Position numbers and translations under genes: made by a program
Part shown: positions 1 through 7,824 of the stretch, piece by piece
Layout: every line of letters begins with the position of its first letter
Position numbering within the stretch: position 1 is the stretch's first letter
Origin: Ancalomicrobiaceae bacterium S20
GTDB lineage: Bacteria; Pseudomonadota; Alphaproteobacteria; Rhizobiales; Ancalomicrobiaceae
DNA length: 64,000 nucleotides
Assembly (NCBI GenBank): GCA_040269895.1
Contig: CP158568.1
Location: forward strand, 4,306,001 to 4,370,000
Reading direction: 5' to 3'
Notes under the pieces: model-generated
Told to the model about the DNA's origin: nothing
Database searches by the model: none
The model's input: only the letters and a program-made list of their open reading frames with translations

Positions 1-7
1 GCGCATG

Positions 8-1267
8 TCAGGCGCCCTGCCTGTCCGGATCGAGCACGGCGTCGAGCGCGGCCGCGAAGGCGGCGAGGTGGCGCTCGTTCGGCGCGATGCCGGGGTGCGC
101 CTTGTCGAAGGCGAGACGGAACAGATCGAGCGGGTCGCGGTCGGCGAGATCGATCGCGAGATCCGTGGCCGGTGCGTCGTCGGCCTCGCGCTCGGGGCGT
201 TCGATGCCGTGGCCGACCAGCCGGACCGGGAAGGCGCTGGCGATGCGGTCGAGATCGGCCTTCAGCGTCGGCGCCGGGCCGTCGAGCCGGATGCCGAGAT
301 GCAGGAACGGCCGTTCCGTGATCGGCAACGCCGGATCGAGGCCGAGGCTCTGGAGTTCGGCCTCGATCGCGGCCGGCGCGAGGCCGCCGCGCGCCGGGAT
401 GCGCAGGAACGGCACCGGCCGCTCGATCGGCACATGCTCGATGCGGGTGCCGGCCGCGTCGATCTCGACGATCGTGACGCCGTGGTCGTAGCCGCGTTCG
501 GTCGCCGACAGCGGCATCAGCGAGCCGGAATAGCGCACGGTTTCGCGGCCGATGCCCTGCGGCTTGTGCAGATGGCCGAGCGCGACATAGGCGACGTCGG
601 CCGGAAACAGCGTCGCGGGGATCGCATGTTCGCCGCCGATCAGGATGCGGCGCTCGGCGCCTTCGCTCTCAAGTCCACCGGCGATGGTCAGATGGCCGGT
701 CAGGATCAGCGGTGCGGCCCCGATGCGGGCGCGGGCGGCGGCGACCGCCTCGGCATGGAAGGCGGTCACGGCGCGAACGACCGGCGAGCCCGGGATCTCC
801 TCGCCGGTCTCGATCGGCGGCAGCGAGGCCGGACCCAGATGCGGGATCGCCAGCACATGGGCGGCGACGGCGCCGGTCGCCGATCGGAGCGGGATCAGAT
901 GGCGGTCGAGGTCGATCGCACCGTCCCGCCGCGCGACCGTACCGATCGTATGGATGCCGAGCGCGGAGACGATCGGTCCCGGCGCATCGATGCGGCCGGC
1001 CGGGTCGTGGTTGCCGGCGGTCACCACGATCGTCAAGTCGGGCAGCGCCCGGCGCAGGCGGCCGAGCGTCTCATAGTAGAGGCGCTCGGTCTCATGCGGC
1101 ACGTTGATCGTGTCGAACACGTCGCCGGCGAGGATCAGCGCGTCCACCTGCCGTTCCGCCGCGATCGCCACCAGCCGGTCGAGCACGCGGGCGTGCTCGA
1201 CCTCGCGCGACCAGCCCTGGAGTTTTTGGCCGAGGTGCCAGTCGGCGGTGTGCAGCAGGCGGATCAT
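8..1267 (-). CDS. sbcD: Exonuclease SbcCD, nuclease subunit SbcD
   Basis: This is the Mre11-type phosphoesterase subunit of the SbcCD complex, which trims hairpins and double-strand ends together with the ATPase SbcC. The 419-residue protein carries the metal-binding motifs of the calcineurin-like fold in order: DWHLG (residues 9-13), GDVFD (48-52) and GNHD (85-88), then a TGH and a GHLHKP motif further on. Length is normal for the family. The gene reads off the left edge of the window, and its usual partner sbcC would be expected just beyond, on the same strand; that cannot be seen here. No strong ribosome binding site precedes the ATG at 1267, so the start rests on alignment with the family N-terminus. 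Confidence 0.95.
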   Translation of the reverse strand: MIRLLHTADWHLGQKLQGWSREVEHARVLDRLVAIAAERQVDALILAGDVFDTINVPHETERLYYETLGRLRRALPDLTIVVTAGNHDPAGRIDAPGPIVSALGIHTIGTVARRDGAIDLDRHLIPLRSATGAVAAHVLAIPHLGPASLPPIETGEEIPGSPVVRAVTAFHAEAVAAARARIGAAPLILTGHLTIAGGLESEGAERRILIGGEHAIPATLFPADVAYVALGHLHKPQGIGRETVRYSGSLMPLSATERGYDHGVTIVEIDAAGTRIEHVPIERPVPFLRIPARGGLAPAAIEAELQSLGLDPALPITERPFLHLGIRLDGPAPTLKADLDRIASAFPVRLVGHGIERPEREADDAPATDLAIDLADRDPLDLFRLAFDKAHPGIAPNERHLAAFAAALDAVLDPDRQGA

Positions 1268-1295
1268 GGGCGGGGAGAACCGTCGGAACAGGTCG

Positions 1296-1400
1296 TCAGA
1301 ACAGATAGGCCGCGAGCAGCCGGGCGACCGGGCCGGAGGCGAGAATCGCCGAGCCGATCATGCAGACGGAAACCAGCGTACCGCGCATCGCAAGCCTCAT
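1296..1400 (-). CDS. Possible 34-residue hydrophobic peptide
   Basis: A short frame between sbcD and the WYL regulator encodes 34 residues: a basic start (MRLAMRG) followed by one hydrophobic stretch that could span a membrane. A G-run lies about 8 bases before the ATG. It is divergent from the WYL gene and upstream of sbcD on the same strand. I recognise no family. Such short frames arise easily by chance in GC-rich DNA, so this is tentative. Confidence 0.25.
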   Translation of the reverse strand: MRLAMRGTLVSVCMIGSAILASGPVARLLAAYLF

Positions 1401-1435
1401 GACAGCCCCCATTCACTCCGCTACAGTGGTAAGAC

Positions 1436-1463
1436 CAGAAACTAGATACACACAGAAACTAGA
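1436..1463. repeat. Direct repeat upstream of the WYL regulator
   Basis: The 11-mer CAGAAACTAGA occurs at 1436-1446 and again at 1453-1463, a period of 17 bases, ending six bases before the ATG of the WYL-domain gene. A small inverted repeat, TGGT-AAG-ACCA, lies at 1427-1437 and abuts it. The spacing and location suit an operator for autoregulation, but no binding data can be read from sequence. Confidence 0.4.
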
Positions 1464-1468
1464 CGCAT

Positions 1469-2472
1469 ATGGGTGATCCGTCAACTTCCGAGTCGAAGCC
1501 GGTCCGACACGCGCGGGGCGAGTCGTCTGCGCGCTCTGATTCCGCCGTCGTTTCCCGGTCGCAGGGGCGACCCTCGGCGGCACAGGGCCAGAGCGCAGAG
1601 CCGGGCGAGGCGCTGCGCTGGGGTGTCGAGCGGCGGCTCGCCTATCTCGAACAGCGGCTCTATTGGGACGGCTCGGTCAGCCGGCAGGCGCTGATCGACC
1701 GGTTCGGCATTTCGGTGAACCAGGCCTCGGCCGATTTCGCGCGCTACATGGAGATGGCGCCCGGCAACATGGCCTATGACGGGCGGGCCAAGCGCTATCG
1801 TCCGACGGACGGCTTCGTCATGCGGTTCGGAGCGCCGGATACGGCGCGTTTCCTGGCCGAAGTCCGGGCACGGGCGGAGGGGCTGATCGAGGATGCGGCG
1901 GCGTCGATCCCGGATCCGCCGGCAGCCGAGGTCGTGCCGCTGCCGGTCCGTGCGGTCGATCCAGCGGTGCTGCGTGAGGTGGTGCGGGCGATCGAACGGG
2001 GGCGCGGCATCGCCGTGACCTACCGGTCGTTTTCGACGCCGGGGGCTCGTCGCCGGGTGATCGAGCCGCATGCGCTGGTGTTCGACGGCACGCGCTGGCA
2101 CGCGCGCGCCGGTGACCCGAGAAGGGCGACTTCCGCGACTTCGCGCTCGGGCGCATGACCGAGGCGGTCGCGGTCGGTCCGGCGCGGCTCGATCGCGGCG
2201 CCGACTCGGATTGGCTCGCCCATGTGACGCTGGTGCTCGGGCCGCATCCCGCGCTGACGCCCGATCAGGCCGAGGCGGTGCGGCTCGACTATGGTTTCGA
2301 CGGCGCCGAGCTGCGACTGACGGTCCGGCGCGCGCTCGCCTTCTACGTCAAGCGACGGCTGCGGCTCGACATCGACTGGCGCAGCGTGCCGGCGACGACC
2401 CAGCACATCCGGCTCGTCGCCGAAGAGCCGGCCGCGCTCGGGACGGATGACACGGACCTGTCGCGCCGCTAG
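1469..2472 (+). pseudogene. WYL-domain transcriptional regulator, frameshifted
   Basis: The reading frame from 1469 gives an N-terminal tail, a winged-helix segment (WGVERRLAYLEQRLYW onward, about residues 50-110) and the start of a WYL domain (GIAVTYRSFS, FDGTRWHARA). It then leaves frame, while the frame from about 2119 continues the family sequence (EKGDFRDFALGRM) to a stop at 2472. Restoring one base in the CCC at 2116-2118 would read ...HEKGDF and give a 334-residue protein. WYL regulators typically respond to ligands or nucleic acid. Upstream lies an 11-bp direct repeat. Start choice is uncertain because the first 45 residues are low complexity; a later GTG is possible. The break may be a sequencing error rather than true inactivation. 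Confidence 0.75.
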
Positions 2473-2547
2473 AACTAGGCGCCAATCCAGAAAAAGGCCT
2501 CCGCGACGGGGCCTCGCGCCCTGCTCTTCGCGCTCTCCGGAGGTCTC

Positions 2548-3735
2548 ATGTCCGCGTTCTACGCTTCTCGCCGTGCCCTGATGCTCGCCTCGGCTCTCGT
2601 GGCCACGCCGCTCCTGTCGTCGGCGGCCCTGGCCGATCCGGTGAAGATCGGCTTCGTGTCGACGCTGTCGGGGCCGTCGGCGGCGCTCGGCGTGCACATG
2701 CGCGACGGCTTCCTGCTCGCGGTCAAGGAACTCGGCGGCAAGCTCGGCGGCCAGCCGACCGAGGTCGTCGTGGTCGACGACGAGCTGAAGCCCGACGTCG
2801 CCGTCACCAAGGTCAAGGCGCTGCTGGATCGCGACAAGGTCGACATCGTCGCCGGCGTCGTCTTCTCCAACGTCATGATGGCGATCCAGAAGCCGGTGCT
2901 CGAGAACGAGACCTTCATCGTCTCCGGCAATGCCGGCCCGTCGCCGCTCGCCGGCAAGGGCTGCTCGCCGTATTTCTTCTCGGCCTCCTACCAGAACGAC
3001 CAGAACCACGAAGTCATGGGCAAGTATGCCCAGGACAAGGGCTACAAGCGCGTCGTCCTGATGACGCCGAACTACCAGGCCGGCAAGGATTCGATGGCCG
3101 GTTTCAAGCGCCACTTCAAGGGCGAGGTGGTCGAGGAGATCTTCACGCCGCTCGGCCAGCTCGACTTCTCGGCCGAACTCGCGAAGATCGCCGCCGCCAA
3201 TCCGGATGCACTGTTCACGTTCATGCCGGGCGGCATGGGCGTCAATCTGGTCAAGCAGTTCAACCAGGCCGGGCTCAAGGACAAGATCCCGTTCCTGTCG
3301 GCCTTCACGGTCGACGAGACGACGCTGCCGGCGACCCAGGATGCCGCGATCGGGCTCCTGTCGGGCGCGGAATGGGCGCCGAACATCGACACGGCCGAGA
3401 ACAAGGCCTTCGTCGCGGCCTACGAGAAGGAATACGGCGTGGTGCCGTCGGTCTATGCGGCGCAGGGCTATGACGCGGCCAAGCTGATCGACGGCGCGCT
3501 GAAGGCGACCGGCGGCAAGGTCGCCGACAAACAGGCGTTCCGCAAGGCGCTGGCGTCGGCGCCGTTCAAGTCGGTGCGCGGCGGGTTCTCGTTCAACACC
3601 AACGGCTTCCCCGTTCAGGACTTCTACGTCGCCAAGGCCGTCAAGCGCGCCGACGGCAAGTTCGCCACCGAGACCGTCTCGAAGGTTTTCGCAGAGGCAA
3701 AGGACGCCTATGCGGCCGAATGCCCGCTGAAATGA
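2548..3735 (+). CDS. ABC transporter substrate-binding protein, branched-chain amino acid type
   Basis: This 395-residue protein has a cleavable signal peptide (about residues 1-29, ending SSAALA) followed by a periplasmic binding fold of the LivK/Leu-Ile-Val class (KIGFVSTLSGPSAALG at the mature N-terminus). It would capture a small ligand, perhaps an amino acid or aromatic acid, in the periplasm. A GGAGG ribosome site sits 5-6 bases before the ATG. No permease or ATPase gene is adjacent, which is unusual because these proteins normally lie in five-gene liv-type operons. The stop codon overlaps the ATG of the next gene by four bases (ATGA). The ligand cannot be named from sequence. Confidence 0.88.
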   Translation: MSAFYASRRALMLASALVATPLLSSAALADPVKIGFVSTLSGPSAALGVHMRDGFLLAVKELGGKLGGQPTEVVVVDDELKPDVAVTKVKALLDRDKVDIVAGVVFSNVMMAIQKPVLENETFIVSGNAGPSPLAGKGCSPYFFSASYQNDQNHEVMGKYAQDKGYKRVVLMTPNYQAGKDSMAGFKRHFKGEVVEEIFTPLGQLDFSAELAKIAAANPDALFTFMPGGMGVNLVKQFNQAGLKDKIPFLSAFTVDETTLPATQDAAIGLLSGAEWAPNIDTAENKAFVAAYEKEYGVVPSVYAAQGYDAAKLIDGALKATGGKVADKQAFRKALASAPFKSVRGGFSFNTNGFPVQDFYVAKAVKRADGKFATETVSKVFAEAKDAYAAECPLK

Positions 3736-4493
3736 GCAGCGAAGTCGGATCCGAGGCGTCGGCGGCGATTGGCAGCGCGCCGATCCGGATCCACGTCACC
3801 GGCGCCTCCGGCGCCGGTGTCTCGACGCTCGGGCGGGATCTCGCCGCGCGGCTCGGTCTGCCCTGGCTCGACACCGACGACTTCTATTGGGCGCCGACCG
3901 ACCCGCCGTACACCACCAAGCGACCGATCGAGGACCGCATCGCGCTGATGCGGGCGTCCTTCGGCGACGGCGGCTGGATCGTGTCGGGATCGATGGACGG
4001 CTGGGGCGATCCGGTGATCGCCGAGGCCGGGCTCGTCGTGTTCCTCGAGACGTCGACCGAGATCCGGCTCGAGCGCCTGCGACGGCGCGAAAGGGCGCAT
4101 TTCGGCGCCCGGATCGATCCGGGCGGCGACATGCACGAAAACCACGAGGCGTTCATCGCCTGGGCGGCCGGCTACGACGTCGGCACGACCGAGGGCCGCA
4201 ACCGGGTCCGGCACATGGCATGGCTGGCGCGATTGCCGATGCCGGTGATCCGGCTCGATGGTGAACGCCCGACCGCGGACCTCGCCGACGAGGTCATTGC
4301 GGCAGTGGGGGCGGCAGTCGGGGCGGCATTCGAGTGGAGATCGCCGCGATCCAGTCGCCGCGGTAATGGAGACGGCGCCGGCCGCGCGTCGGATGCGCCC
4401 GGCCGCGCTCCGGCTCAGAGCCAGCGCTGCGAGAGCAGGAAGGGCCCGCGCCCCGGCACACCGAACACCGTCGAGGCGGCATTGCGGCGCTGA
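3732..4493 (+). CDS. P-loop kinase of the adenylate/shikimate kinase fold
   Basis: The N-terminal half shows a Walker A loop, GASGAGVSTLG, followed by a DTDDFYW segment and an RLERLRRRE lid-like region, as in small nucleoside or sugar kinases annotated as AAA-family ATPases. The substrate is unknown. I start at 3732, whose ATG overlaps the preceding stop, rather than 3720. Residues past about 200 are Arg/Ala/Gly-rich and unlike the family, and this tail overlaps a minus-strand gene by 79 bases. One missing base in the G-rich stretch around 4305-4325 would end the protein at 4366 with 211 residues and remove the overlap, so the C-terminus is doubtful. Confidence 0.65.
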   Translation: MSSEVGSEASAAIGSAPIRIHVTGASGAGVSTLGRDLAARLGLPWLDTDDFYWAPTDPPYTTKRPIEDRIALMRASFGDGGWIVSGSMDGWGDPVIAEAGLVVFLETSTEIRLERLRRRERAHFGARIDPGGDMHENHEAFIAWAAGYDVGTTEGRNRVRHMAWLARLPMPVIRLDGERPTADLADEVIAAVGAAVGAAFEWRSPRSSRRGNGDGAGRASDAPGRAPAQSQRCESRKGPRPGTPNTVEAALRR

Positions 4494-4861
4494 ACCGGCT
4501 GGGCTTCGCGGCTCGGCATCGGCGTGCCCGGCCGCGCCATACCTGCGGCGGTCGTCTGTCTGGCGATCGGACGCGGCACCGAAGGGGCGTCGGGGCGGGG
4601 CGCCGGGCGGGGCTCGGCGTCGGCGGCCGGGCGAGCGGCGCGGAAGCCGCTTTCCGGCGTGACCGGCCCGGAGGCTCCCGGAGCGGACGTCGCCGAAGGG
4701 CTTGGACGGCGGGTCGGTCGATCGAATTCGCGCACGATCAGCGTTCGCCGTCCGCTCACCCGCGGACCGCTGCTCGAGGCGCCGGTGTCACGATCGCCGT
4801 CGCTCTGCTGGATCTGCCGGACGAGGGAGCGGAAGTCGCCGGTCTGGTCATCGTTCTTCAA
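4415..4861 (-). CDS. Hypothetical proline/arginine-rich protein
   Basis: A 148-residue frame with no family I recognise. The first 20 residues (beginning MKNDDQTGDF) are charged and could be helical; the middle is rich in Pro, Ala and Arg and probably disordered; the end is hydrophobic and aromatic (GPFLLSQRWL). No signal peptide or membrane span is visible. It is convergent with the kinase gene, whose poorly supported tail overlaps it. Codon use fits the neighbourhood, so it may be real, but there is no homology argument. Confidence 0.4.
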   Translation of the reverse strand: MKNDDQTGDFRSLVRQIQQSDGDRDTGASSSGPRVSGRRTLIVREFDRPTRRPSPSATSAPGASGPVTPESGFRAARPAADAEPRPAPRPDAPSVPRPIARQTTAAGMARPGTPMPSREAQPVQRRNAASTVFGVPGRGPFLLSQRWL

Positions 4862-5323
4862 GGGAGTGCCTTCGTCTGCGCGCCGATCGTTCCCGTCACC
4901 GCGGGGCCGGCCATGGATCTCAATATGGGTCGATTAGACGCTTGCGGCGCCGTCGCCGACATTAAATCTTCGACAGGTTTCTGCCGGAAACGATCACGAA
5001 ATCGATAGGCCCATCGGGTTCATCGAAACGTCGTCGGCCGCCGCACGACCGCGGAAGCGCTCTGAACGTCGAGGCCGGTACGCTGCGGGCGACCAAACGC
5101 CCACGGCGTCGTTGCCGGACTGTGTCGCACCAAAATGCGTTCCGAACCTATGACATCGACCGCCTCCGCCGTAAAGCCCGGAGGCGTCCGTAAGGGCACG
5201 TCAGGAAAATCACAGGGATGTTTGCCAACGGATCAGTGTGGGGCCCGAATTCTACCCGGGCGCCCTGTAAATCCTGCGCATTTTACTGAAGGGGGTCAAC
5301 TAGATCCCAGCAAGTTGCATGGC
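4862..5323. other. 462-bp stretch without a convincing gene
   Basis: Lies between the divergent end of the hypothetical gene at 4861 and the 3' end of the exported Tyr-rich protein at 5324. It holds an 8-bp perfect hairpin, CGCCTCCG at 5161-5168 pairing with CGGAGGCG at 5179-5186, with no T-run. The part from 5100 to 5320 is less GC-rich than its surroundings. I see no tRNA fold or clear small RNA. Frames here are short and lack codon bias. Confidence 0.5.
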
Positions 5324-5800
5324 TCAGTTGCAGACCTGGATCCGGCGCCAGGAAACGTGACGGCGGCCATGCCGGTCGTGCCAGACCACCCGGCGACGGG
5401 TCCAGTAGCAATCGTCGCGGTAGAACGGGGCGGTCAGGCCGAACCCGGGAATGATCAGCGGCGCGGGATTGTAGTAAGGCCGGTAGTGCCGGCGATAGTA
5501 GGGCCGGTTTCCATAGTATGGCCGGTTCCCGTAGTAGGGCCGATGTCCGTAATAGCCGCGCGAGCGATAGTCCGGGCGGGGACCGATGTTGCCGCGGTTG
5601 CGCAGCGGCGGCGTGGCCTGCGGCGCCTGTCGAGGCATCGACATGCCCGGCGTGCGGCCGCCGCTCTGGCCTTGGCCCTGGCCGGGCGGCATCCAGGCCG
5701 GATTCTGGCTCTGCTGGGCCGCCGCCGGGGTGAAGTCCGCGACTACAGGGCCGAGCAGTGCCGCGACCGTGGTCGCGGCGATGAGCAAACGCTTCAACAT
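5324..5800 (-). CDS. Exported Tyr/Arg-rich protein with PYYGNR repeats
   Basis: A 158-residue protein with a signal peptide (MLKRLLIAATTVAALLGPVV, cut after about residue 28), a Gln/Pro/Gly-rich spacer, then tandem YGNRPYYGNRPYY-type repeats and a C-terminal block beginning DDCYWTRRRVVW and ending VCN. The ATG at 5800 is preceded by GAGGAG at good spacing, so it is preferred over an ATG 48 bases upstream. Function is unknown; short Tyr/Gly-rich exported proteins of this kind are common in Hyphomicrobiales and are presumed envelope-associated. Its C-terminal block resembles that of the exported protein at 6663-6929. Confidence 0.75.
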   Translation of the reverse strand: MLKRLLIAATTVAALLGPVVADFTPAAAQQSQNPAWMPPGQGQGQSGGRTPGMSMPRQAPQATPPLRNRGNIGPRPDYRSRGYYGHRPYYGNRPYYGNRPYYRRHYRPYYNPAPLIIPGFGLTAPFYRDDCYWTRRRVVWHDRHGRRHVSWRRIQVCN

Positions 5801-6032
5801 CGTCGGTACTCCTCGATTCCGGGTCGTCTCCCGTCCCGCCTCACGCAACGTGGCCCGTACGCCGGGCCGGGTGCGGCAAAGAAGACCTTCGGCTCATCCA
5901 ACGGCAGACTGTCGCAAGGGTTCCCGGTCGGGCCGGTTGGCGCGGTCTCGTCGTCGCCGTGGCGATCGTCTTGCAATCGTCTTGGAAATCCGGCACCCCG
6001 GTCCTGCCGTAGAGGCGAACACGAACCGGGGG

Positions 6033-6503
6033 ATGGCCATGGCGAACATCGAGGTTCAGCGGCTCGGACCTGCGCAGGCGCACGAACTCGCGCCGCTCGT
6101 CGCCGGCTATGTCCAGGAGACACGCCGCGGAGCGCCGCCGCAGCCGGACGACTATTATACCCAGAACATCCTCAGCGACCGGATCACCGAGATCGCCGGG
6201 GCGCGGATCGACGGCGAACTCGCCGGCTTCATCCTGTTCTTCGACCTGCCGGACTTCGTGTCGGGCCTGAGGGTCGGCGTGATCGACGTGTTCTTCGTGC
6301 GCCCGGATCGCCGCCAGCGCGGCCTCGGCACCGCCCTGATCGAGTGGATCAGCGAGGAGGGCCGGCGGCGCGACTGGTCGCATATCCGCTGGCGTGTCGA
6401 CGAGCGCACCGCGACCGACAGCTCGCTGCATCCGCATGTCGCGGAGAAGGCGCCGTGGAGCAGCTACGTCATCCATCTCAATCGGGGGGGCGACGGCCGG
6501 TGA
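6033..6503 (+). CDS. GNAT-family N-acetyltransferase
   Basis: A 156-residue acyltransferase of the GNAT fold. The acetyl-CoA binding motif A is seen as VFFVRPDRRQRGLGTALI around residues 85-105, preceded by a beta strand that begins GELAGFILFF. It would transfer an acetyl group from acetyl-CoA to an unknown amine. Two in-frame ATGs (6033 and 6039) follow a G-run; either could be the start. It stands alone on the plus strand between two minus-strand exported-protein genes, with a strong hairpin at its 3' side. Confidence 0.8.
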   Translation: MAMANIEVQRLGPAQAHELAPLVAGYVQETRRGAPPQPDDYYTQNILSDRITEIAGARIDGELAGFILFFDLPDFVSGLRVGVIDVFFVRPDRRQRGLGTALIEWISEEGRRRDWSHIRWRVDERTATDSSLHPHVAEKAPWSSYVIHLNRGGDGR

Positions 6504-6592
6504 CATCGGGCCTGCCCTGCCGGCTCGGCCTCGGGGCGGACTGGACCGGCGATGTCGGCAGGGAGATCGGCCGCCTCGGCAGGCGAACGAAA

Positions 6593-6620
6593 GGGCCCGC
6601 CGGCCAATGGCCGCGGGCCC
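6593..6620. terminator. Bidirectional hairpin terminator
   Basis: GGGCCCGCCGGCC, an AAT loop, then GGCCGCGGGCCC form a long, nearly perfect GC stem between the converging acetyltransferase and RWDG-protein genes. There is no long T-run, but the position between convergent 3' ends supports a terminator role. Confidence 0.6.
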
Positions 6621-6662
6621 CTCGTTCAGAACGCGTCGTCGGACCGTGTCACGCGCGCTCGA

Positions 6663-6929
6663 TCAGCGGCAGACGCGCACTTCCCGATACCGAACGCGCG
6701 GACCCCACTCGGTCCAGACGCGAACCGGGCGACGCTCGAACCAGCAGCGCGGGCGGTGGTGGTAGGGACCGTCCCAGCGGCGCGGCGGCGGGCCGTCCCA
6801 GCGATGCGGCCGACCATCCCAGTAACCCTGGGCTTCGGCGGTGGTGGCCGTGCCGACGCTGCCGGCCACGCCGGCCGTGCCGAGAACCGCGGCCGTCACG
6901 AGAGCGTAGAGGGTCTTGCGGATCAACAT
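6663..6929 (-). CDS. Small exported RWDG-repeat protein
   Basis: An 88-residue protein with a signal peptide (starts MLIRKTLYALVTAAVLG, cut after AEA near residue 34), a short region of RWDGPP repeats, and a C-terminal block that runs from CWFERRPVRVW to REVRVCR. GGGAAGG lies upstream of the ATG at 6929, favouring it over the ATG at 6971. The two cysteines that bracket the last block could form a disulfide in the periplasm. The block matches the C-terminus of the protein at 5324-5800. Function unknown. Confidence 0.7.
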   Translation of the reverse strand: MLIRKTLYALVTAAVLGTAGVAGSVGTATTAEAQGYWDGRPHRWDGPPPRRWDGPYHHRPRCWFERRPVRVWTEWGPRVRYREVRVCR

Positions 6930-7149
6930 CTTCGTTTTCCTTCCCTTTCCGGCGCGACGGCCGCTGGCCATCTGCCGGTATGGTTCGATAATGCGCGCGG
7001 AGCCCTGAACGTGTTCTGATCCCGTAGTTTATCTGTTATTCATCTGGATCGCCATCAGGTTGCGCACGGAGGGGGCGCGTCTGAGATTGCGGCGGCCAGC
7101 ATACGGCGGACCATAACGATGTGGGTTGCCAGTCCGAAAAGGGGGCTCG

Positions 7150-7818
7150 ATGACGACCGACAGTGTGCCCGGTCCCAGTGTGCCCGGCCCCAGTGCTTCG
7201 GATCCCGGTGCGTCCGGTCCCGGACCGCGCCCGCCGATCGAGGCCGCGCGCGGCGCGACACGGCGCCGGTTGGTCGAGGCGGCGGCGGCGCTGTTCTGGG
7301 CCGACGGCTATACCGCGACCAGCATCGCGGCGGTCGCGGCCGAGGCGGCGGTCCCGGCGGGCAATGTGTTCTATCACTTCAAGGCCAAGGCCGATCTGGC
7401 GCGCGCGGTCGTCGACCTGTTCGCCTCGGAGACCGCCGCGAGCCTGGCGCGGATCGATCGACGTCAGCCCAAGCCGCTCGATCGGCTTGCGGCCTTCGCG
7501 GCGCTGCTCGCGGACGCCGTGCAGTCGCGGGTGGCGCGCGGCTGCCCGATCGCGCGCGGCACGACCGAGTTTCCGGCGGCTTGCGAGCCGGCGCGACCCT
7601 TCACAATCATGGCGGATTGGCTCGCGGCGGTGCTGGTCGCGACCGGCGTCGGGCCCGAGGCGGCGCGGGCGGTGGCCTTGTCGGCGCTGGCGCGCTGGCA
7701 GGGCGCGATCGTGCTCGCCCATGCGACGGCGGACGAAACGCTGCTCGCCCGTGAGATCGAGGCGGTCGGGCAGGTGTTGCGGACGGCGGCGGTCGGTGCC
7801 CTCGGGGCGAAAACCTGA
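7150..7818 (+). CDS. TetR-family transcriptional regulator
   Basis: A 222-residue regulator. After a Pro/Ser/Gly-rich tail of about 30 residues, the TetR helix-turn-helix is seen around residues 36-82 (RRRLVEAAAALFWADGYTAT then AGNVFYHFKAKADL). The remainder is a helical ligand-binding domain. A GGGGG ribosome site precedes the ATG at 7150, which I prefer to 7126. It converges on the UbiH-like gene with a gap of only 6 bases. Its target is unknown. Confidence 0.88.
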   Translation: MTTDSVPGPSVPGPSASDPGASGPGPRPPIEAARGATRRRLVEAAAALFWADGYTATSIAAVAAEAAVPAGNVFYHFKAKADLARAVVDLFASETAASLARIDRRQPKPLDRLAAFAALLADAVQSRVARGCPIARGTTEFPAACEPARPFTIMADWLAAVLVATGVGPEAARAVALSALARWQGAIVLAHATADETLLAREIEAVGQVLRTAAVGALGAKT

Positions 7819-7824
7819 GGCGGC

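Noticed and set aside
5-1402. A 465-codon plus-strand frame opposite sbcD
   Set aside because: Arg/Asp-rich shadow without motifs; sbcD on the other strand has all its metal-binding motifs.
4862-5323. A tRNA or other structured RNA in the gap
   Set aside because: Only one hairpin forms; no cloverleaf, anticodon arm or known riboswitch core could be built.
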